IMG/VR virus record: IMGVR_UViG_3300030108_000689
Location: 1 to 29,763 of that record
DNA length: 29,763 nucleotides
Direction: 5' to 3' (one strand)
DNA from: a virus
Part shown: positions 1 to 9,562 of the stretch, piece by piece
Numbering within the stretch: position 1 is the first letter of the stretch
How the letters are laid out: each line of letters opens with the position of its first letter
Notes under the pieces: generated by a model
What the model was told of the DNA's origin: nothing
Database searches by the model: none
What the model saw: only the letters and a program-made list of their open reading frames with translations
Position numbers and translations under genes: made by a program

Positions 1-172
1 AGACCAGGGTACAACAGAGACATCCTTAGACTATGTTATATACAATGGGATACTAGACACTACTGACATACTAAACATAGATAACAGTGGAGATTTTGGG
101 TATAATATAGACCATGCAGGATTCATACTGAATGATACAGATGGTAAATTTTTAACTAACGCACCTACTACA
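1..172. repeat. Terminal overlap, left copy
   Basis: This stretch is repeated at 29592-29763 with only three substitutions (positions 73, 124 and 130). It marks circular closure of the assembly, or a circularly permuted genome, with a unit length of 29,591 bp. The reading frame of the structural gene continues through both copies without a break. Confidence 0.95.
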
Positions 173-1003
173 CAGTATATACGTGATAATGATTATCAAA
201 CACTAGCTTATTTTAGTCAGTATGATGAGGATTTTGTAGTTGGTGCAGGTGGCACACATCCATCTATACACAAGATCAAAATAGAATTTTTTGATTCATC
301 AGGCACTACACTATCTACTCTCAATCGTACTGCCACTGCTAGTAATGGTGGACATGCAGGAAACATGAATGACAGTAATACTAGACTACAGTTTGTAGGT
401 GTAGGTCCAGGTAACATTACAGGTGCAGGTAGTACAGTACCCGCAACGTGGTCATACTATACTGTACAGGCTATAGCTCTAGATAGTACTAGTAGTGATA
501 CTGTAGTCAGTAAAACGTATACATTTGAGAAAATGTCTGATGACTGTAAAGGATATGAAAATATCAGATTGACATGGATAAATAAATATGGTACATGGGA
601 TTACTACAATTTTAATAAAAAGTCAGTACGTACACTGATATCTGACAGAGTACAATATACACAGTTAGAGGGTACATGGAATGAGTCAAAATTCAAACTA
701 CATGACCATCTGGGTGGTACTAAAATGTATAGAAACAAAGTATCAGAAAATATATCTATAAATACCGATTACATCACAGAGACAGAGGCGTCATGGCTGT
801 CAGATTTATTCATGTCTACAGATGTATATATAGTAAATCAGCGATCACCAGATTCTAGTGATGAGGGATACAATAGAAAGTATATTACACCTGTCATACT
901 GACCACGTCAGACTACATAAAAAAGACTGTAGCAAACGACAAACTAATACAGTACAATATAGAATTGACAGTGAGTAGAAATAGACAAACAATGAAAGTG
1001 TAA
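1..1003 (+). CDS. Structural/tail protein, 3' part of junction-spanning gene
   Basis: The frame is open from base 2 and joins in frame to the gene beginning at 29158, giving a complete protein of about 478 residues once the circle is closed. An internal ATG at 365 is not the true start. The C-terminal half has a run typical of Bacteroidota phage tail proteins (TWINKYGTWDYYNF, then a Lys/Arg-rich stretch and many Tyr/Thr beta-strand-like segments). It lies between a neck-type gene and the large tail-tip protein, starting only one base upstream of the latter's ATG, so a distal-tail or baseplate role is likely. No enzymatic motif is visible. The family role is inferred from position and composition. 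Confidence 0.75.
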   Translation, partial: DQGTTETSLDYVIYNGILDTTDILNIDNSGDFGYNIDHAGFILNDTDGKFLTNAPTTQYIRDNDYQTLAYFSQYDEDFVVGAGGTHPSIHKIKIEFFDSSGTTLSTLNRTATASNGGHAGNMNDSNTRLQFVGVGPGNITGAGSTVPATWSYYTVQAIALDSTSSDTVVSKTYTFEKMSDDCKGYENIRLTWINKYGTWDYYNFNKKSVRTLISDRVQYTQLEGTWNESKFKLHDHLGGTKMYRNKVSENISINTDYITETEASWLSDLFMSTDVYIVNQRSPDSSDEGYNRKYITPVILTTSDYIKKTVANDKLIQYNIELTVSRNRQTMKV

Positions 1004-1004
1004 T

Positions 1005-3785
1005 ATGAGTGTACAGTTAATCGTCTACCCACAGTCAAACCCTAATGGTATTTATACATACACACAGGTAGCTAATCAGACACAGTATGTAGGTACATTT
1101 AATTTTTACTATCTACTGTTTGCTACAAATACTACTACTACTAGTAGCTCACCACCTATAGATGTCATCAGTGCTGGTGGTGCTAGTACACCACTAATAG
1201 GTGTATGGAAAACATGGTCCACATCTGGTGGTACATATCAATCTACAAACGCTCCAGGGTATGCACTATTTGCTAATTCAGTAACTCTGAAATCTAGCGC
1301 GTCTGGTAATAGTAGTACAGGTCTGTATCAGTTGATAGATGGTCTGACAGTAGGACAGGATTATGAAATCACATACAAAACAATAGCGGGTACTGGTACA
1401 GGTGGTGATATATATATTGGTAATCAATATGGTAGTCAAATCAATGTAGGTAATACAGGATTCAACACGTGTGGTAGTAGTCTTTTTGTAGACACTAACA
1501 TAGTATCTAATACAGTCTATAGTGGACACGTATTTACAGCTACAGATACTACAGAGGCACTGATATTTGAATACATCAATGATAATGGTACAAACGCTGT
1601 CATAGATTTTATCAGTATCAAAGAGGTACAGTCTACAGCTAACTCTGTATATTTAGACGTACATGATGGACAGGTCATACTAGACCTATATGAGGACACG
1701 TCTATACCACTGACACTGAACGTAGATAATTTTAAAGACGCTGCAGAGAGACCGACATCATACTCTAAATCATTTAGATTACCAGGTACTAAACGAAACA
1801 ATCAAATATTCGGTAGTCTATTTGACGTAACTATATCTACATCTGACAGTATATACAGTTTCAATCCATACAGAAAAACTAGTATACGTCTCAAAGAGGA
1901 TGGATACACGATATTTGATGGTCTACTAAAACTGATAGACATCACTGATAAAAATGGAGAGATATCATACAATGTCAATCTATACTCAAATACTACATCA
2001 CTAAAGGAAATACTAGAACAGAGAAAATTAGGTGAGTTAGATCTAGCTGAATTAGAGCATGATTACACACATACCAACATCATAAATAGTTTTACAGGTG
2101 CACTATCACTATCATCAGCTCTAGTAACAGGTAGTTTTGCTGGTACAGCTGGAGCTACTACAACAGACGTACTCAAATACCCACTGTGTGATTGGTCCGG
2201 TAATTTTGAATTGCTAAACGACCAGATATTTATTGGACCTATGGAACGTGGATTCCAACCCTGGATAAAATGTAGGTATCTAATAGATAAAATATTTAGC
2301 GACGCTGGTCTAAATTTTGAGTCTAATTTTTTTGATACTACAGATTTTAAAAAATTGTATCTTGACTGGAATACAGGTGGTGGTATACATGGTGGTAATT
2401 TTCAGGTGAGTCAGGCAAATGATGAGGATACAGGTGTATCAGCTAATGATAATTTTACTACTACATTTACAGGATATACACCACTGAAATTTACAGGTAC
2501 TAACTCACAGACGTACAGGGCAGAATATTACGCTGTAGATGATAGTACATTTACAGCTACTAGAAATGGACAGGTAGTAGACATACAGTACAATATCACT
2601 ATCAAAAATACAACGGCAGGGTCTGAGAAAATTAGATTTAGACTCAGACGTAGTGGTAGTGTGGCAGGTAATATACCAGGTACATATTCACAGCAAACTA
2701 TATCAGGAAATAGTACACAAACATTCAGTGGTAATGTACAGGTTACACTAGACAGTGGTGATACTATACAGGCACAGATAGTGTCAGAAACTAACAGTGC
2801 AGATTGTAAACCTTTGACAGGTGATAATACACAAGACTACATCAGGTTTACAGTACAGGCAGAGACGATGGGTCCGACAGATTTTAGTATGTCTAAACGT
2901 GCTGATATGAGTCAGTGGGATTTTATATCTGGAATCATAAAAATGTTTAATCTAGTAGTACTACAATCACCACCAGGTACAGGTGATTATAGGATAGAGC
3001 CGTATGTAGACATATTCCAACCGTACACATCTACAAATGATGTGCAGATCTTAGACTGGACAGATAGAGTAGACGCGCAAGAGTTTAAACTATCACCGAT
3101 AAACACACTAAAAAAACGTCATACATTTACATATAAAAAAGACACGAAAGACTATGTACATAATACGTACTCAGACATGTTACAGGGATACGTCTTTGGT
3201 AGTTTTGAGAGAGAGGAATTACAAAACGATTTTGTTACTGGTGAGACTAAAATAGAGCTACCGTTTGCACCTACAATAGACAAATATTTATTCGGTAGTT
3301 CGTTTGCGTGTCCGGCTATATTTTCAAAAAAAGGAGATGATGAGTATGAACACTATGATAATCTACCACGTATACTGTATGACAATGGTGTATATACTGA
3401 CCAGTACAATACGTTTGGGTTTAGGTCATTGATACAAAATGGTAGTGCGGCGTTTACTAATCAGACTACATATTTACGATTTTCACACTACATAGACCCT
3501 ATAGGTAGTATGGGTACACAGAATTATAATTTTGGTAATTGTGATTTTATAGGTCCAGGTCCACATCCAATAGAAACACTGTATAGTGAGTTTTGGAGTA
3601 CATACATAGACGAACTCTACCACAATGATACAAGAGTACTAAATCTAAAAATTAACCTCTATGCGAGTGATATTAGTACATTTAGATTTTTTGACATCAT
3701 ACGTATAAAAAATAGAGAATACAGAGTAAACAAAATAGACTACAAACCAGGTGATATTTCATCTATAGAATTAATCGCATTATAA
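1005..3785 (+). CDS. Large tail-tip/hub protein with N-terminal carbohydrate-binding-like domain
   Basis: A 926-residue structural protein. Residues roughly 1-210 are Gly/Ser/Thr-rich beta structure (GLYQLIDGLTVGQDYEITYK and following) resembling a jelly-roll carbohydrate-binding module. From about residue 220 a different region begins (DGQVILDLYEDTSIPLTLNV, then SYSKSFRLPGTKRNN), which I associate with large tail/baseplate proteins of Bacteroidota phages; it continues with hub-like beta-rich sequence to the C-terminus. The gene starts just after the preceding stop and its own stop overlaps the next ATG by one base (TAATG). It may act as the tail hub with host-surface binding at its N-terminus. 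The tail assignment is fairly sure; the sugar-binding role is inferred. Confidence 0.7.
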   Translation: MSVQLIVYPQSNPNGIYTYTQVANQTQYVGTFNFYYLLFATNTTTTSSSPPIDVISAGGASTPLIGVWKTWSTSGGTYQSTNAPGYALFANSVTLKSSASGNSSTGLYQLIDGLTVGQDYEITYKTIAGTGTGGDIYIGNQYGSQINVGNTGFNTCGSSLFVDTNIVSNTVYSGHVFTATDTTEALIFEYINDNGTNAVIDFISIKEVQSTANSVYLDVHDGQVILDLYEDTSIPLTLNVDNFKDAAERPTSYSKSFRLPGTKRNNQIFGSLFDVTISTSDSIYSFNPYRKTSIRLKEDGYTIFDGLLKLIDITDKNGEISYNVNLYSNTTSLKEILEQRKLGELDLAELEHDYTHTNIINSFTGALSLSSALVTGSFAGTAGATTTDVLKYPLCDWSGNFELLNDQIFIGPMERGFQPWIKCRYLIDKIFSDAGLNFESNFFDTTDFKKLYLDWNTGGGIHGGNFQVSQANDEDTGVSANDNFTTTFTGYTPLKFTGTNSQTYRAEYYAVDDSTFTATRNGQVVDIQYNITIKNTTAGSEKIRFRLRRSGSVAGNIPGTYSQQTISGNSTQTFSGNVQVTLDSGDTIQAQIVSETNSADCKPLTGDNTQDYIRFTVQAETMGPTDFSMSKRADMSQWDFISGIIKMFNLVVLQSPPGTGDYRIEPYVDIFQPYTSTNDVQILDWTDRVDAQEFKLSPINTLKKRHTFTYKKDTKDYVHNTYSDMLQGYVFGSFEREELQNDFVTGETKIELPFAPTIDKYLFGSSFACPAIFSKKGDDEYEHYDNLPRILYDNGVYTDQYNTFGFRSLIQNGSAAFTNQTTYLRFSHYIDPIGSMGTQNYNFGNCDFIGPGPHPIETLYSEFWSTYIDELYHNDTRVLNLKINLYASDISTFRFFDIIRIKNREYRVNKIDYKPGDISSIELIAL

Positions 3786-4657
3786 TGAATTTTAAAAAAG
3801 GATTTAAAATAAAACCCACCAGAGTAGATGAGTCTGGAGTAGTGGTATTTACTGATGGTACAAATGAGGTTATAGCAAATGAGAGAGCGTGTAAAGCGTA
3901 TGGATACAAATTTAAAAATGGCACCTGTTTTGCGTATCAACCAACACCGGCTCTACAGAGGGTATATGACAATACTACAGTAGAGTCTAATGGAAATAAC
4001 ACGATAGGGTCTAATACACATAACTCACATGTCCAGGGTAGAGATAATACACTGAATGGAAACAATCAACAGGTATTAATTAATGGAGAATCACACACAG
4101 CAAATATAGACGTATCAGACAGTAGTACTATAGCTGGTAGAGGTAGTACGTTGCGTGCTAATGGACAGGCTATACTGACTAGTCATGTACCTAATAAAGG
4201 TAATGTAGGTGAGTGTAGTGTAGTCATACTAAACTGTAATACGACAGACAATAGTACTACTAGTATGTTAGCACAAATAGAGCAATCTAAAGCGACTGGT
4301 GTATTGACAGATTTCATACCAGTACCAAACAATAGTATAGTCGGTATAGAGTTATATCTGACCAGATTAGAATTAGGTGGTAGCTCTGGTACAGCTGGAA
4401 ATTTTTCATATCGTAGACAACAGTCATGTATACGTGTAGACCAAAATGGGTCTGGTACTATCACAAATTTTAACACAAAAAACATAGCTAAACTAGGTGT
4501 TAATGGTACGTATGCAATCACTGGAGTAACACTACCCAATGAGGATGGTGATAATCAGTTTGCTATATCTGTAAATGTGTCTGATAGGAATAATGTAAAT
4601 AATTCGTGGAGTGGTATTATGTATCTACATATACTGTCTACAAATGTAAATTTTTAA
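3785..4657 (+). CDS. Fibre/receptor-binding-like protein with beta-helix repeats
   Basis: A 290-residue protein. Residues about 65-135 show irregular short repeats of the form N-x-x-x-G-x-N/S (for example NNTIGSNTHNSHVQGRDNTL), typical of trimeric beta-helical or YadA-head-like stalks in phage fibres. The C-terminal 120 residues look like a globular beta domain (FIPVPNNSIVGIELYLTRLE). It follows the tail-hub gene with a one-base overlap and precedes the tape measure, suiting a tail fibre or host-binding tip. No intramolecular chaperone or peptidase motif could be confirmed. Receptor binding is inferred from architecture and position. Confidence 0.55.
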   Translation: MNFKKGFKIKPTRVDESGVVVFTDGTNEVIANERACKAYGYKFKNGTCFAYQPTPALQRVYDNTTVESNGNNTIGSNTHNSHVQGRDNTLNGNNQQVLINGESHTANIDVSDSSTIAGRGSTLRANGQAILTSHVPNKGNVGECSVVILNCNTTDNSTTSMLAQIEQSKATGVLTDFIPVPNNSIVGIELYLTRLELGGSSGTAGNFSYRRQQSCIRVDQNGSGTITNFNTKNIAKLGVNGTYAITGVTLPNEDGDNQFAISVNVSDRNNVNNSWSGIMYLHILSTNVNF

Positions 4658-4668
4658 ACTGATAAAAA

Positions 4669-6609
4669 ATGGCGAGTAAAGCGGTAGTAGAGGTAGTCAT
4701 GAAATCAGCCAAAGCACAGAATACTTTGGGTGGTCTAAATGAAAAATTAGATATACTGAGAAACAAAATTGAGGGTGTAGCGGTAGGTAGCGACGCGTTT
4801 AAAAAACTAGCTACAGAAATACAGAATACATCATCTAAAATCAAGACTCTAGAAAAAGAGATGGAGGGTCTGGAGCCACAACAAAAGGCAGAGGCGTTTT
4901 TAAAAATGGGTGAGGGTATAGCCGGCGGTTTCGCCGTTGCACAGGGTGCTATGACCATACTGGGTGTAGAGAGTGAAAATCTAGAAAAACTACAGGCAAA
5001 AGTACAGGGAGCAATAGCAATCGCTATGGGTGTACGTATGATGTCAGAGGCAGCTCTACAGGCTACTACAGCTAAACGTATTATAGTAGAAAAAATAGCT
5101 ATCGCACAGACAAAACTGATGGCAGTAAATACAAAGATAGCTACCAAAGCTCTAGGTCTATACAGAGGAGCTATGAGAGCTGTAGGTCTATCAGCGTCTG
5201 TGTCAGTAAAAGGTGTAAAAGCTTTGAAAGTAGCTATAGCTAGTACAGGTATAGGTCTACTAGTTGTAGCACTAGGTACTATAGTAGCGTACTGGGATGA
5301 GATAAAGGGTGCAGCTACTGGAGTATCAAAAGACATGAGAGACCAGTTAGCGTCAGCTACAGCTACAAAGGACGCAGCTATAAAAAATATGGAGGCTACA
5401 GAGGGTACTACAAATCAGTTGCGTCTAGCTGGAAAATCACAAAAGGAAATATTAGAACTCAAGATCAAAGACGTAGAGGCGGCTATCGTAGCGTCTGAGA
5501 TAGAACAGCAAAGACAAAGAGACACAGCCAAAGCACAGATAGCGGCAGCTAAACGAAATGAGGATATAGCTACAGGTATCATAGCATTTTTGACGTTACC
5601 TATTACGTCTACATTAGCTTTGATAGATGGTCTAGCGCAGGGTCTAAAACTTTTAGGTGTCATAGATGAGGGTACAAATCTAGCTGGTGATTTTTCTAGA
5701 GGTATAGCAAATTTTATAGGATTTGACGCAGATGATACTAAAGCTGAAATGGATGAGATTGACGCAGAGATGACGTCTGGTATAAATAGACTCAAAGAAA
5801 AAAGTGCTGGAATGAAATTACAGTTGAGAGATTTGAATAAAAAACCGACAAAAAGTGATCAGACAACACCAGATGAGGATACAGAAACAGACGCAGACAC
5901 AGAGCTAGCAGAATTGAATGATTTACTAAAAGCTAAAGCACAATTAGAACAGGAATATTTTGATAGTCTACTGTCAGAAGAGGAGCGTTTATTAAACGCT
6001 GTAGAGGATAAATATTTTGAAAAAATAGAATTAGCTAAACAGTATGGTCTGGACACTACAGAGTTAGAGAACGCTAGACAGGCAGAAATAGATAAAATAC
6101 AAGAGGACGCTAGACAAAGAGAAATAGAGGCAGACGCGGAAAAGAATCAGGCATTACTAGATTCCAGATTAGCGTTTGTCAGTGCTGTAGGTAATACAGT
6201 AGGTGAGTTGTCTGGTATTTTTAAAGAGGGTACAGCGGCAGCTAAAACAGCGGCACTTGCAGAGATAGCAATCAATACAGGTCTAGGGTTTATACAGGGA
6301 TTAGACATAGCACAGAAATCAGCAAAAGCTACAGGACCTGGAGCGGCTCTGGCGTTTCCTATATTTTACGCAACACAAATAGCGGCAGTACTAGGAGCTG
6401 TCAAGAAAGCTAAATCAGCTTTGGGAGCTGGTGGCGGTACGTCAGCTCCACCAGTGCCGTCTACAGTTTCAGCCCCTACACGTAGTGGTAATTTTACACT
6501 ATCTAGACCAGGTGAGGAACCTGGACCAATCAAAGCGTTTGTAGTAACAGATGAGATGTCTGACAGTCAGAGTCAGCTAGCTGATATACGTAGACGTAGT
6601 AGTATATAA
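4669..6609 (+). CDS. Tail tape measure protein
   Basis: A 646-residue, Ala/Lys/Glu-rich, largely helical protein. An N-terminal coiled coil (residues about 15-70) is followed by Ala/Gly-rich hydrophobic helices (about 75-215, including GIGLLVVALGTIVAYW). A charged coiled coil (about 390-490) and a second hydrophobic Ala-rich helix (about 500-590) come next, with a Gly/Pro/Ser-rich tail. This alternation is characteristic of tape measure proteins. At about 1.5 angstrom per residue it predicts a tail near 100 nm. The start follows an A-rich tract (gataaaaaATG). It lies downstream of the tail-tip genes and directly upstream of the capsid protease, which is unusual. A short GC-only hairpin sits inside the gene at 4923-4936. 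Confidence 0.88.
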   Translation: MASKAVVEVVMKSAKAQNTLGGLNEKLDILRNKIEGVAVGSDAFKKLATEIQNTSSKIKTLEKEMEGLEPQQKAEAFLKMGEGIAGGFAVAQGAMTILGVESENLEKLQAKVQGAIAIAMGVRMMSEAALQATTAKRIIVEKIAIAQTKLMAVNTKIATKALGLYRGAMRAVGLSASVSVKGVKALKVAIASTGIGLLVVALGTIVAYWDEIKGAATGVSKDMRDQLASATATKDAAIKNMEATEGTTNQLRLAGKSQKEILELKIKDVEAAIVASEIEQQRQRDTAKAQIAAAKRNEDIATGIIAFLTLPITSTLALIDGLAQGLKLLGVIDEGTNLAGDFSRGIANFIGFDADDTKAEMDEIDAEMTSGINRLKEKSAGMKLQLRDLNKKPTKSDQTTPDEDTETDADTELAELNDLLKAKAQLEQEYFDSLLSEEERLLNAVEDKYFEKIELAKQYGLDTTELENARQAEIDKIQEDARQREIEADAEKNQALLDSRLAFVSAVGNTVGELSGIFKEGTAAAKTAALAEIAINTGLGFIQGLDIAQKSAKATGPGAALAFPIFYATQIAAVLGAVKKAKSALGAGGGTSAPPVPSTVSAPTRSGNFTLSRPGEEPGPIKAFVVTDEMSDSQSQLADIRRRSSI

Positions 6610-6625
6610 TATAAATTTTAAAAAA

Positions 6626-7249
6626 ATGGCAAAAAAGAAAAAAAAGAAACGTAAACCGTACAAAATTACAGAGTTGGTCATCAGTGATAATAACTCTGAG
6701 TTAGCTATAGACGCTATATCACTGGTATCAGACCCCGCAATAGAGGTGAATTTTGTATATTTTGGAAAAGAAAAAAATAATCTAACACTAGCTAAAGTAG
6801 ATGATGAGAAACGTATGTTAGTATCACCGGCTCTGATTCCTAATAAACAGATATACAGGTATGACGCAAACAAAGACCAGGATTATTATGTATATTTCTC
6901 ACCAGACACAGTTAGACAGGCGTCAGAGATGTATCTAAAACACAATAATCATCACAAAGCTACATACCAACATGACAGTAGAGTATCAGGTGTACTGACT
7001 GTAGAGAGTTGGATCAAAGAGGGTGATATGGATAAGTCAAAATTATATGGATTTGACCTACCAGATGGTACATGGTTTGTCAAAATGTACATACAAAATG
7101 ATGAGATGTGGAGTCGTATCAAATCTGGTGAGTTGAGAGGTATATCTATTGAGGGATATTTTGTGGATAAAATGGAGCAAATGGGTAAACAGACCATCAG
7201 TGATGAGGATATACTACATGCTCTAGCTGATATACTGAAAATCAAATAG
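6626..7249 (+). CDS. Capsid maturation protease, XkdF-like
   Basis: A 207-residue protein with a very basic N-terminus (eight Lys in the first nine residues). It then has the pattern I recognise from XkdF-type prohead proteases: TYQHDSRVSGVLTVESW (residues 114-129, His116 and Ser128), a D-G-x-W-F-V-K stretch, and GELRGISIEGYF (168-179). These correspond to the His/Ser catalytic region and the 'G-x-S-x-x-G' strand of that family. It sits directly before the scaffold-like and major capsid genes, as expected for the enzyme that trims the prohead. Start after an A-tract (taaaaaaATG). Confidence 0.8.
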   Translation: MAKKKKKKRKPYKITELVISDNNSELAIDAISLVSDPAIEVNFVYFGKEKNNLTLAKVDDEKRMLVSPALIPNKQIYRYDANKDQDYYVYFSPDTVRQASEMYLKHNNHHKATYQHDSRVSGVLTVESWIKEGDMDKSKLYGFDLPDGTWFVKMYIQNDEMWSRIKSGELRGISIEGYFVDKMEQMGKQTISDEDILHALADILKIK

Positions 7250-7257
7250 AATAAAAG

Positions 7258-7275
7258 TATTTCTATTACATAGTA
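7258..7275 (+). promoter_or_regulatory. Repeated AT-rich promoter-like element, copy 1
   Basis: The sequence TATTTCTATTACATAGTA matches the element at 9781, 23227 and 26457 apart from C for T within TATATA. It lies 26 bp upstream of the scaffold-gene ATG at 7301. It lacks the Bacteroidota consensus TAnnTTTG, so a phage-specific promoter is inferred. Confidence 0.45.
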
Positions 7276-7300
7276 ATTAAATCATAAATATATATATACA

Positions 7301-8002
7301 ATGGAGTTAAAAACACAAATTTTAAAAGCGCTAGGTCTATCTGAGGACCAAAAGGTATCACTAGAATATCAGGCGAAATTAGAGGATGGTACTATCATAG
7401 TATCAACAGCTGATTCACTGACAGCTGGAATTGACATTTCTATACTAACTGAGGATGGAACGACAATACCATTACCAGTAGGTGAATACAAAACAGAGGA
7501 TGGTCAGAGTTTTTCTGTGTCAGAAGAGGGTGTAGTAGCTGAGATTATAGAGGAAACTGAGGACACAGAAGAGACTACAGAGGTAGAGGCTGGTATGGAC
7601 CCAGACAAAAAGAAATATGAAGAGGTAACATCAGAGGTAGCTGAGGTCATCACAGATGAGGTAGCACAGGCTAAAGGTGAGATTGCAGAGGCTATCAATG
7701 ACGCTACTGGAGATGAGGTAACAGCTGATGTAGCGGAGGCGGCAGCTGAAATCGCTGTAGCTATAGTAGAGGAAAAAGTAGAGGACATAGCACTAAACAA
7801 ACAAATCAATACTTTGATAGATGTTATGAGAGATGAGTTAACTGTGATGAGAAACAAGATCACTGAGTTAGAAAATACACCAGGTGCAGAACCTGTAAAA
7901 GCAAATAAATTTTCATCTAGCAAAGGTATGACAGAGTTGTCTAAAAAAGAATATGCAAAATTGACAGCTAGAGACAAATTTTTCTATAATATAAATAAAT
8001 AA
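7301..8002 (+). CDS. Scaffold-like acidic protein
   Basis: A 233-residue protein with a small N-terminal beta-rich domain (residues 1-75). A highly acidic central segment (about 80-110, many Glu/Thr) is followed by a long Ala/Glu/Val helical region (about 115-190) and a Lys-rich C-terminus ending NKFSSSKGMTELSKKEYAK and beyond. Acidic helical character, a basic C-terminal tail and position between protease and major capsid gene are typical of capsid scaffolds, which use the basic tail to bind the shell. Scaffolds diverge quickly, so assignment rests on context and composition. Confidence 0.7.
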   Translation: MELKTQILKALGLSEDQKVSLEYQAKLEDGTIIVSTADSLTAGIDISILTEDGTTIPLPVGEYKTEDGQSFSVSEEGVVAEIIEETEDTEETTEVEAGMDPDKKKYEEVTSEVAEVITDEVAQAKGEIAEAINDATGDEVTADVAEAAAEIAVAIVEEKVEDIALNKQINTLIDVMRDELTVMRNKITELENTPGAEPVKANKFSSSKGMTELSKKEYAKLTARDKFFYNINK

Positions 8003-8025
8003 TTTTAATTTAAAAACAAAAAAAA

Positions 8026-8925
8026 ATGGGTTTATCAATTACGAGTAACTACTCAGGAAAAGCGGCAGGGATTTACGTATCTGCAGCTTTGAAACAGGCA
8101 AAGACATTAGAGTTTTTGACTATTTTAGAAAACGTAAAATTTAAAACTAACATCCAGAAAGTAGCTGGTGCTAGTTTAATCAAAGACGCTACATGTGATT
8201 TTACAGACGCGGGTACTTTGACTATGACAGAAAAAGTACTAACACCTAAAAATTTACAGATAAATGTAGATTTATGTAAAAAAGATTTATTATCATCGTG
8301 GGAGGCAAATCAAATGGGTGCAGGTTCATTCAACAGAGAGGCTCCAGACTTCAATAGTTTTGTGATATCATACCTAGCGTCATCTATAGCTGATGGTGTA
8401 GAGGGTGCATGCTGGACAGGTACTAACGCAGGTGCTGGTTCTTTTGAGGGCTTTTTGACAGCATCAACAGGAGCGTTTGCAGTAGATGGAGGTACTACAT
8501 CATCATCAGCGTCTGCAGCGTATACAGCGGGTAATATCATAGCAAATTTAGGACAATTGGCAGCTGACATTGACAGTGAGGTATATGGGTCTGAGGATTT
8601 ATATTTATACATGAATAAAAAGACATACAGATTCTACATATCAGCTATCTCTGCATTATCTGCATTTCCTTTCAATCACATGGGAGAGTACACACCAGAG
8701 TTTGAGGGATTAAAGATTGCTGTTTGTCCAGGTATGCCAGACAATCAGATTGTAGCGGCACAACAGTCTAATTTATTTTTTGGAACAGATTTAGTTTCTG
8801 ACCACACTGAGATTCGTTTACTAGATATGACTGCTCTAGATGGAAGTGATAATTTGAGAGTTGTCGCTAAATATTCCGCTGGAGTTCAGGTAGGTGTAGG
8901 TGCAGATGTGTGCGTACAAGCATAA
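8026..8925 (+). CDS. Major capsid protein
   Basis: A 299-residue protein immediately downstream of the protease and scaffold genes. It starts after a long A tract (aaaaaaaaATG), consistent with strong expression. It begins with a short helical segment, then a mixed alpha/beta shell-like sequence with a Cys-containing strand (QINVDLCKKDLL) and a Gly/Ala/Thr-rich loop (residues about 130-165). I recognise the overall pattern from HK97-fold major capsid proteins annotated in Bacteroidota phages. Codon use here is noticeably less repetitive than in the tail genes, in keeping with high expression. Alternative: a minor capsid protein, but no better candidate exists in the genome. Confidence 0.85.
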   Translation: MGLSITSNYSGKAAGIYVSAALKQAKTLEFLTILENVKFKTNIQKVAGASLIKDATCDFTDAGTLTMTEKVLTPKNLQINVDLCKKDLLSSWEANQMGAGSFNREAPDFNSFVISYLASSIADGVEGACWTGTNAGAGSFEGFLTASTGAFAVDGGTTSSSASAAYTAGNIIANLGQLAADIDSEVYGSEDLYLYMNKKTYRFYISAISALSAFPFNHMGEYTPEFEGLKIAVCPGMPDNQIVAAQQSNLFFGTDLVSDHTEIRLLDMTALDGSDNLRVVAKYSAGVQVGVGADVCVQA

Positions 8926-8953
8926 TAAATTATTAATCTAAAAATCAAAAAAA

Positions 8954-9517
8954 ATGGCGTGTAATCTAACAAAAGGTAGAAACATCACCTGTAGAGATAC
9001 AGTCGGTGGAGTTAAAGCTTTATATTTTGCTCAACATGACGAGCTGACATCGTTTGTCAGTGCTAATGGTGAGTTGACTGACTTTGACCTTGGCGGTAGT
9101 GATGATATCTACAAATATTTATTGAAACGTGGAACAGCGGGAGTTACCGAGACTGTAAACGCGTCAAGTGAGAACGGAACAGTTTTTTATACTCCATCTA
9201 TCAATATCAAACTACATAAACTGACAAAAGAAGATCAGAATGAAATAAAACTTTTGTCAGCACAGAGACTCATCATATTTGCAGAGTTGAATGAAATCAA
9301 CGACGCTGGTAAAAATGTGATAGTAGCGTGTGGTCTAGATAATGGGATGGAGCTATCAGCGGGTACAAACGCATCTGGAGTTGCCCTAGGGGATTTAAAC
9401 GGATACGATTGGACCTTTGAAAGTCAAGAGCCTAATCCGATGCAGGTAGTAGCTGATTATACTACTACACCACTGGATAACTCAGCGTTTACATTCAATA
9501 GTATAATCACTAGCTAA
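8954..9517 (+). CDS. Major tail tube-like protein
   Basis: A 187-residue protein whose N-terminus (MACNLTKGRNITCRDTVGG) matches a pattern I recognise in structural genes just downstream of the capsid gene in Bacteroidota phages. The rest is beta-rich with alternating polar strands (YTPSINIKLHKLTKEDQNEI, then a short alpha helix and LIIFAELNE), like tail-tube monomers. It follows the major capsid gene by 28 bases with an A-rich start context and is the last gene before a strong terminator. Thus capsid and tube, the two most abundant virion proteins, close one transcription unit. Tube identity is inferred. Confidence 0.65.
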   Translation: MACNLTKGRNITCRDTVGGVKALYFAQHDELTSFVSANGELTDFDLGGSDDIYKYLLKRGTAGVTETVNASSENGTVFYTPSINIKLHKLTKEDQNEIKLLSAQRLIIFAELNEINDAGKNVIVACGLDNGMELSAGTNASGVALGDLNGYDWTFESQEPNPMQVVADYTTTPLDNSAFTFNSIITS

Positions 9518-9528
9518 TAGAAATCTTT

Positions 9529-9550
9529 TAATCATTGTTTGATTAGTTTT
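9529..9550 (+). terminator. Weak hairpin preceding main terminator
   Basis: Stem TAATCA / TGATTA (six pairs) with a five-base loop, followed by GTTTT. It lies just after the tail-tube stop and 13 bases before the stronger terminator, and may act as a backup or 3'-end stabiliser. Confidence 0.4.
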
Positions 9551-9562
9551 CATAGTAGAGAG

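Noticed and set aside
365-1003. A 212-residue gene starting at 365
   Set aside because: The frame is open from base 2 and continues in frame from 29158 across the circular junction, so 365 is an internal Met.
1125-1150. Short tandem trinucleotides such as ACT/AGT runs in tail genes
   Set aside because: These are codons for Thr/Ser stretches in beta-rich structural proteins with strong codon preference, not true repeats.
4638-5336. 232-residue open frame on the - strand
   Set aside because: Antisense shadow of the tape measure gene; Ala-rich helices of the + strand give an open complementary frame. No start context and all other genes are on the + strand.
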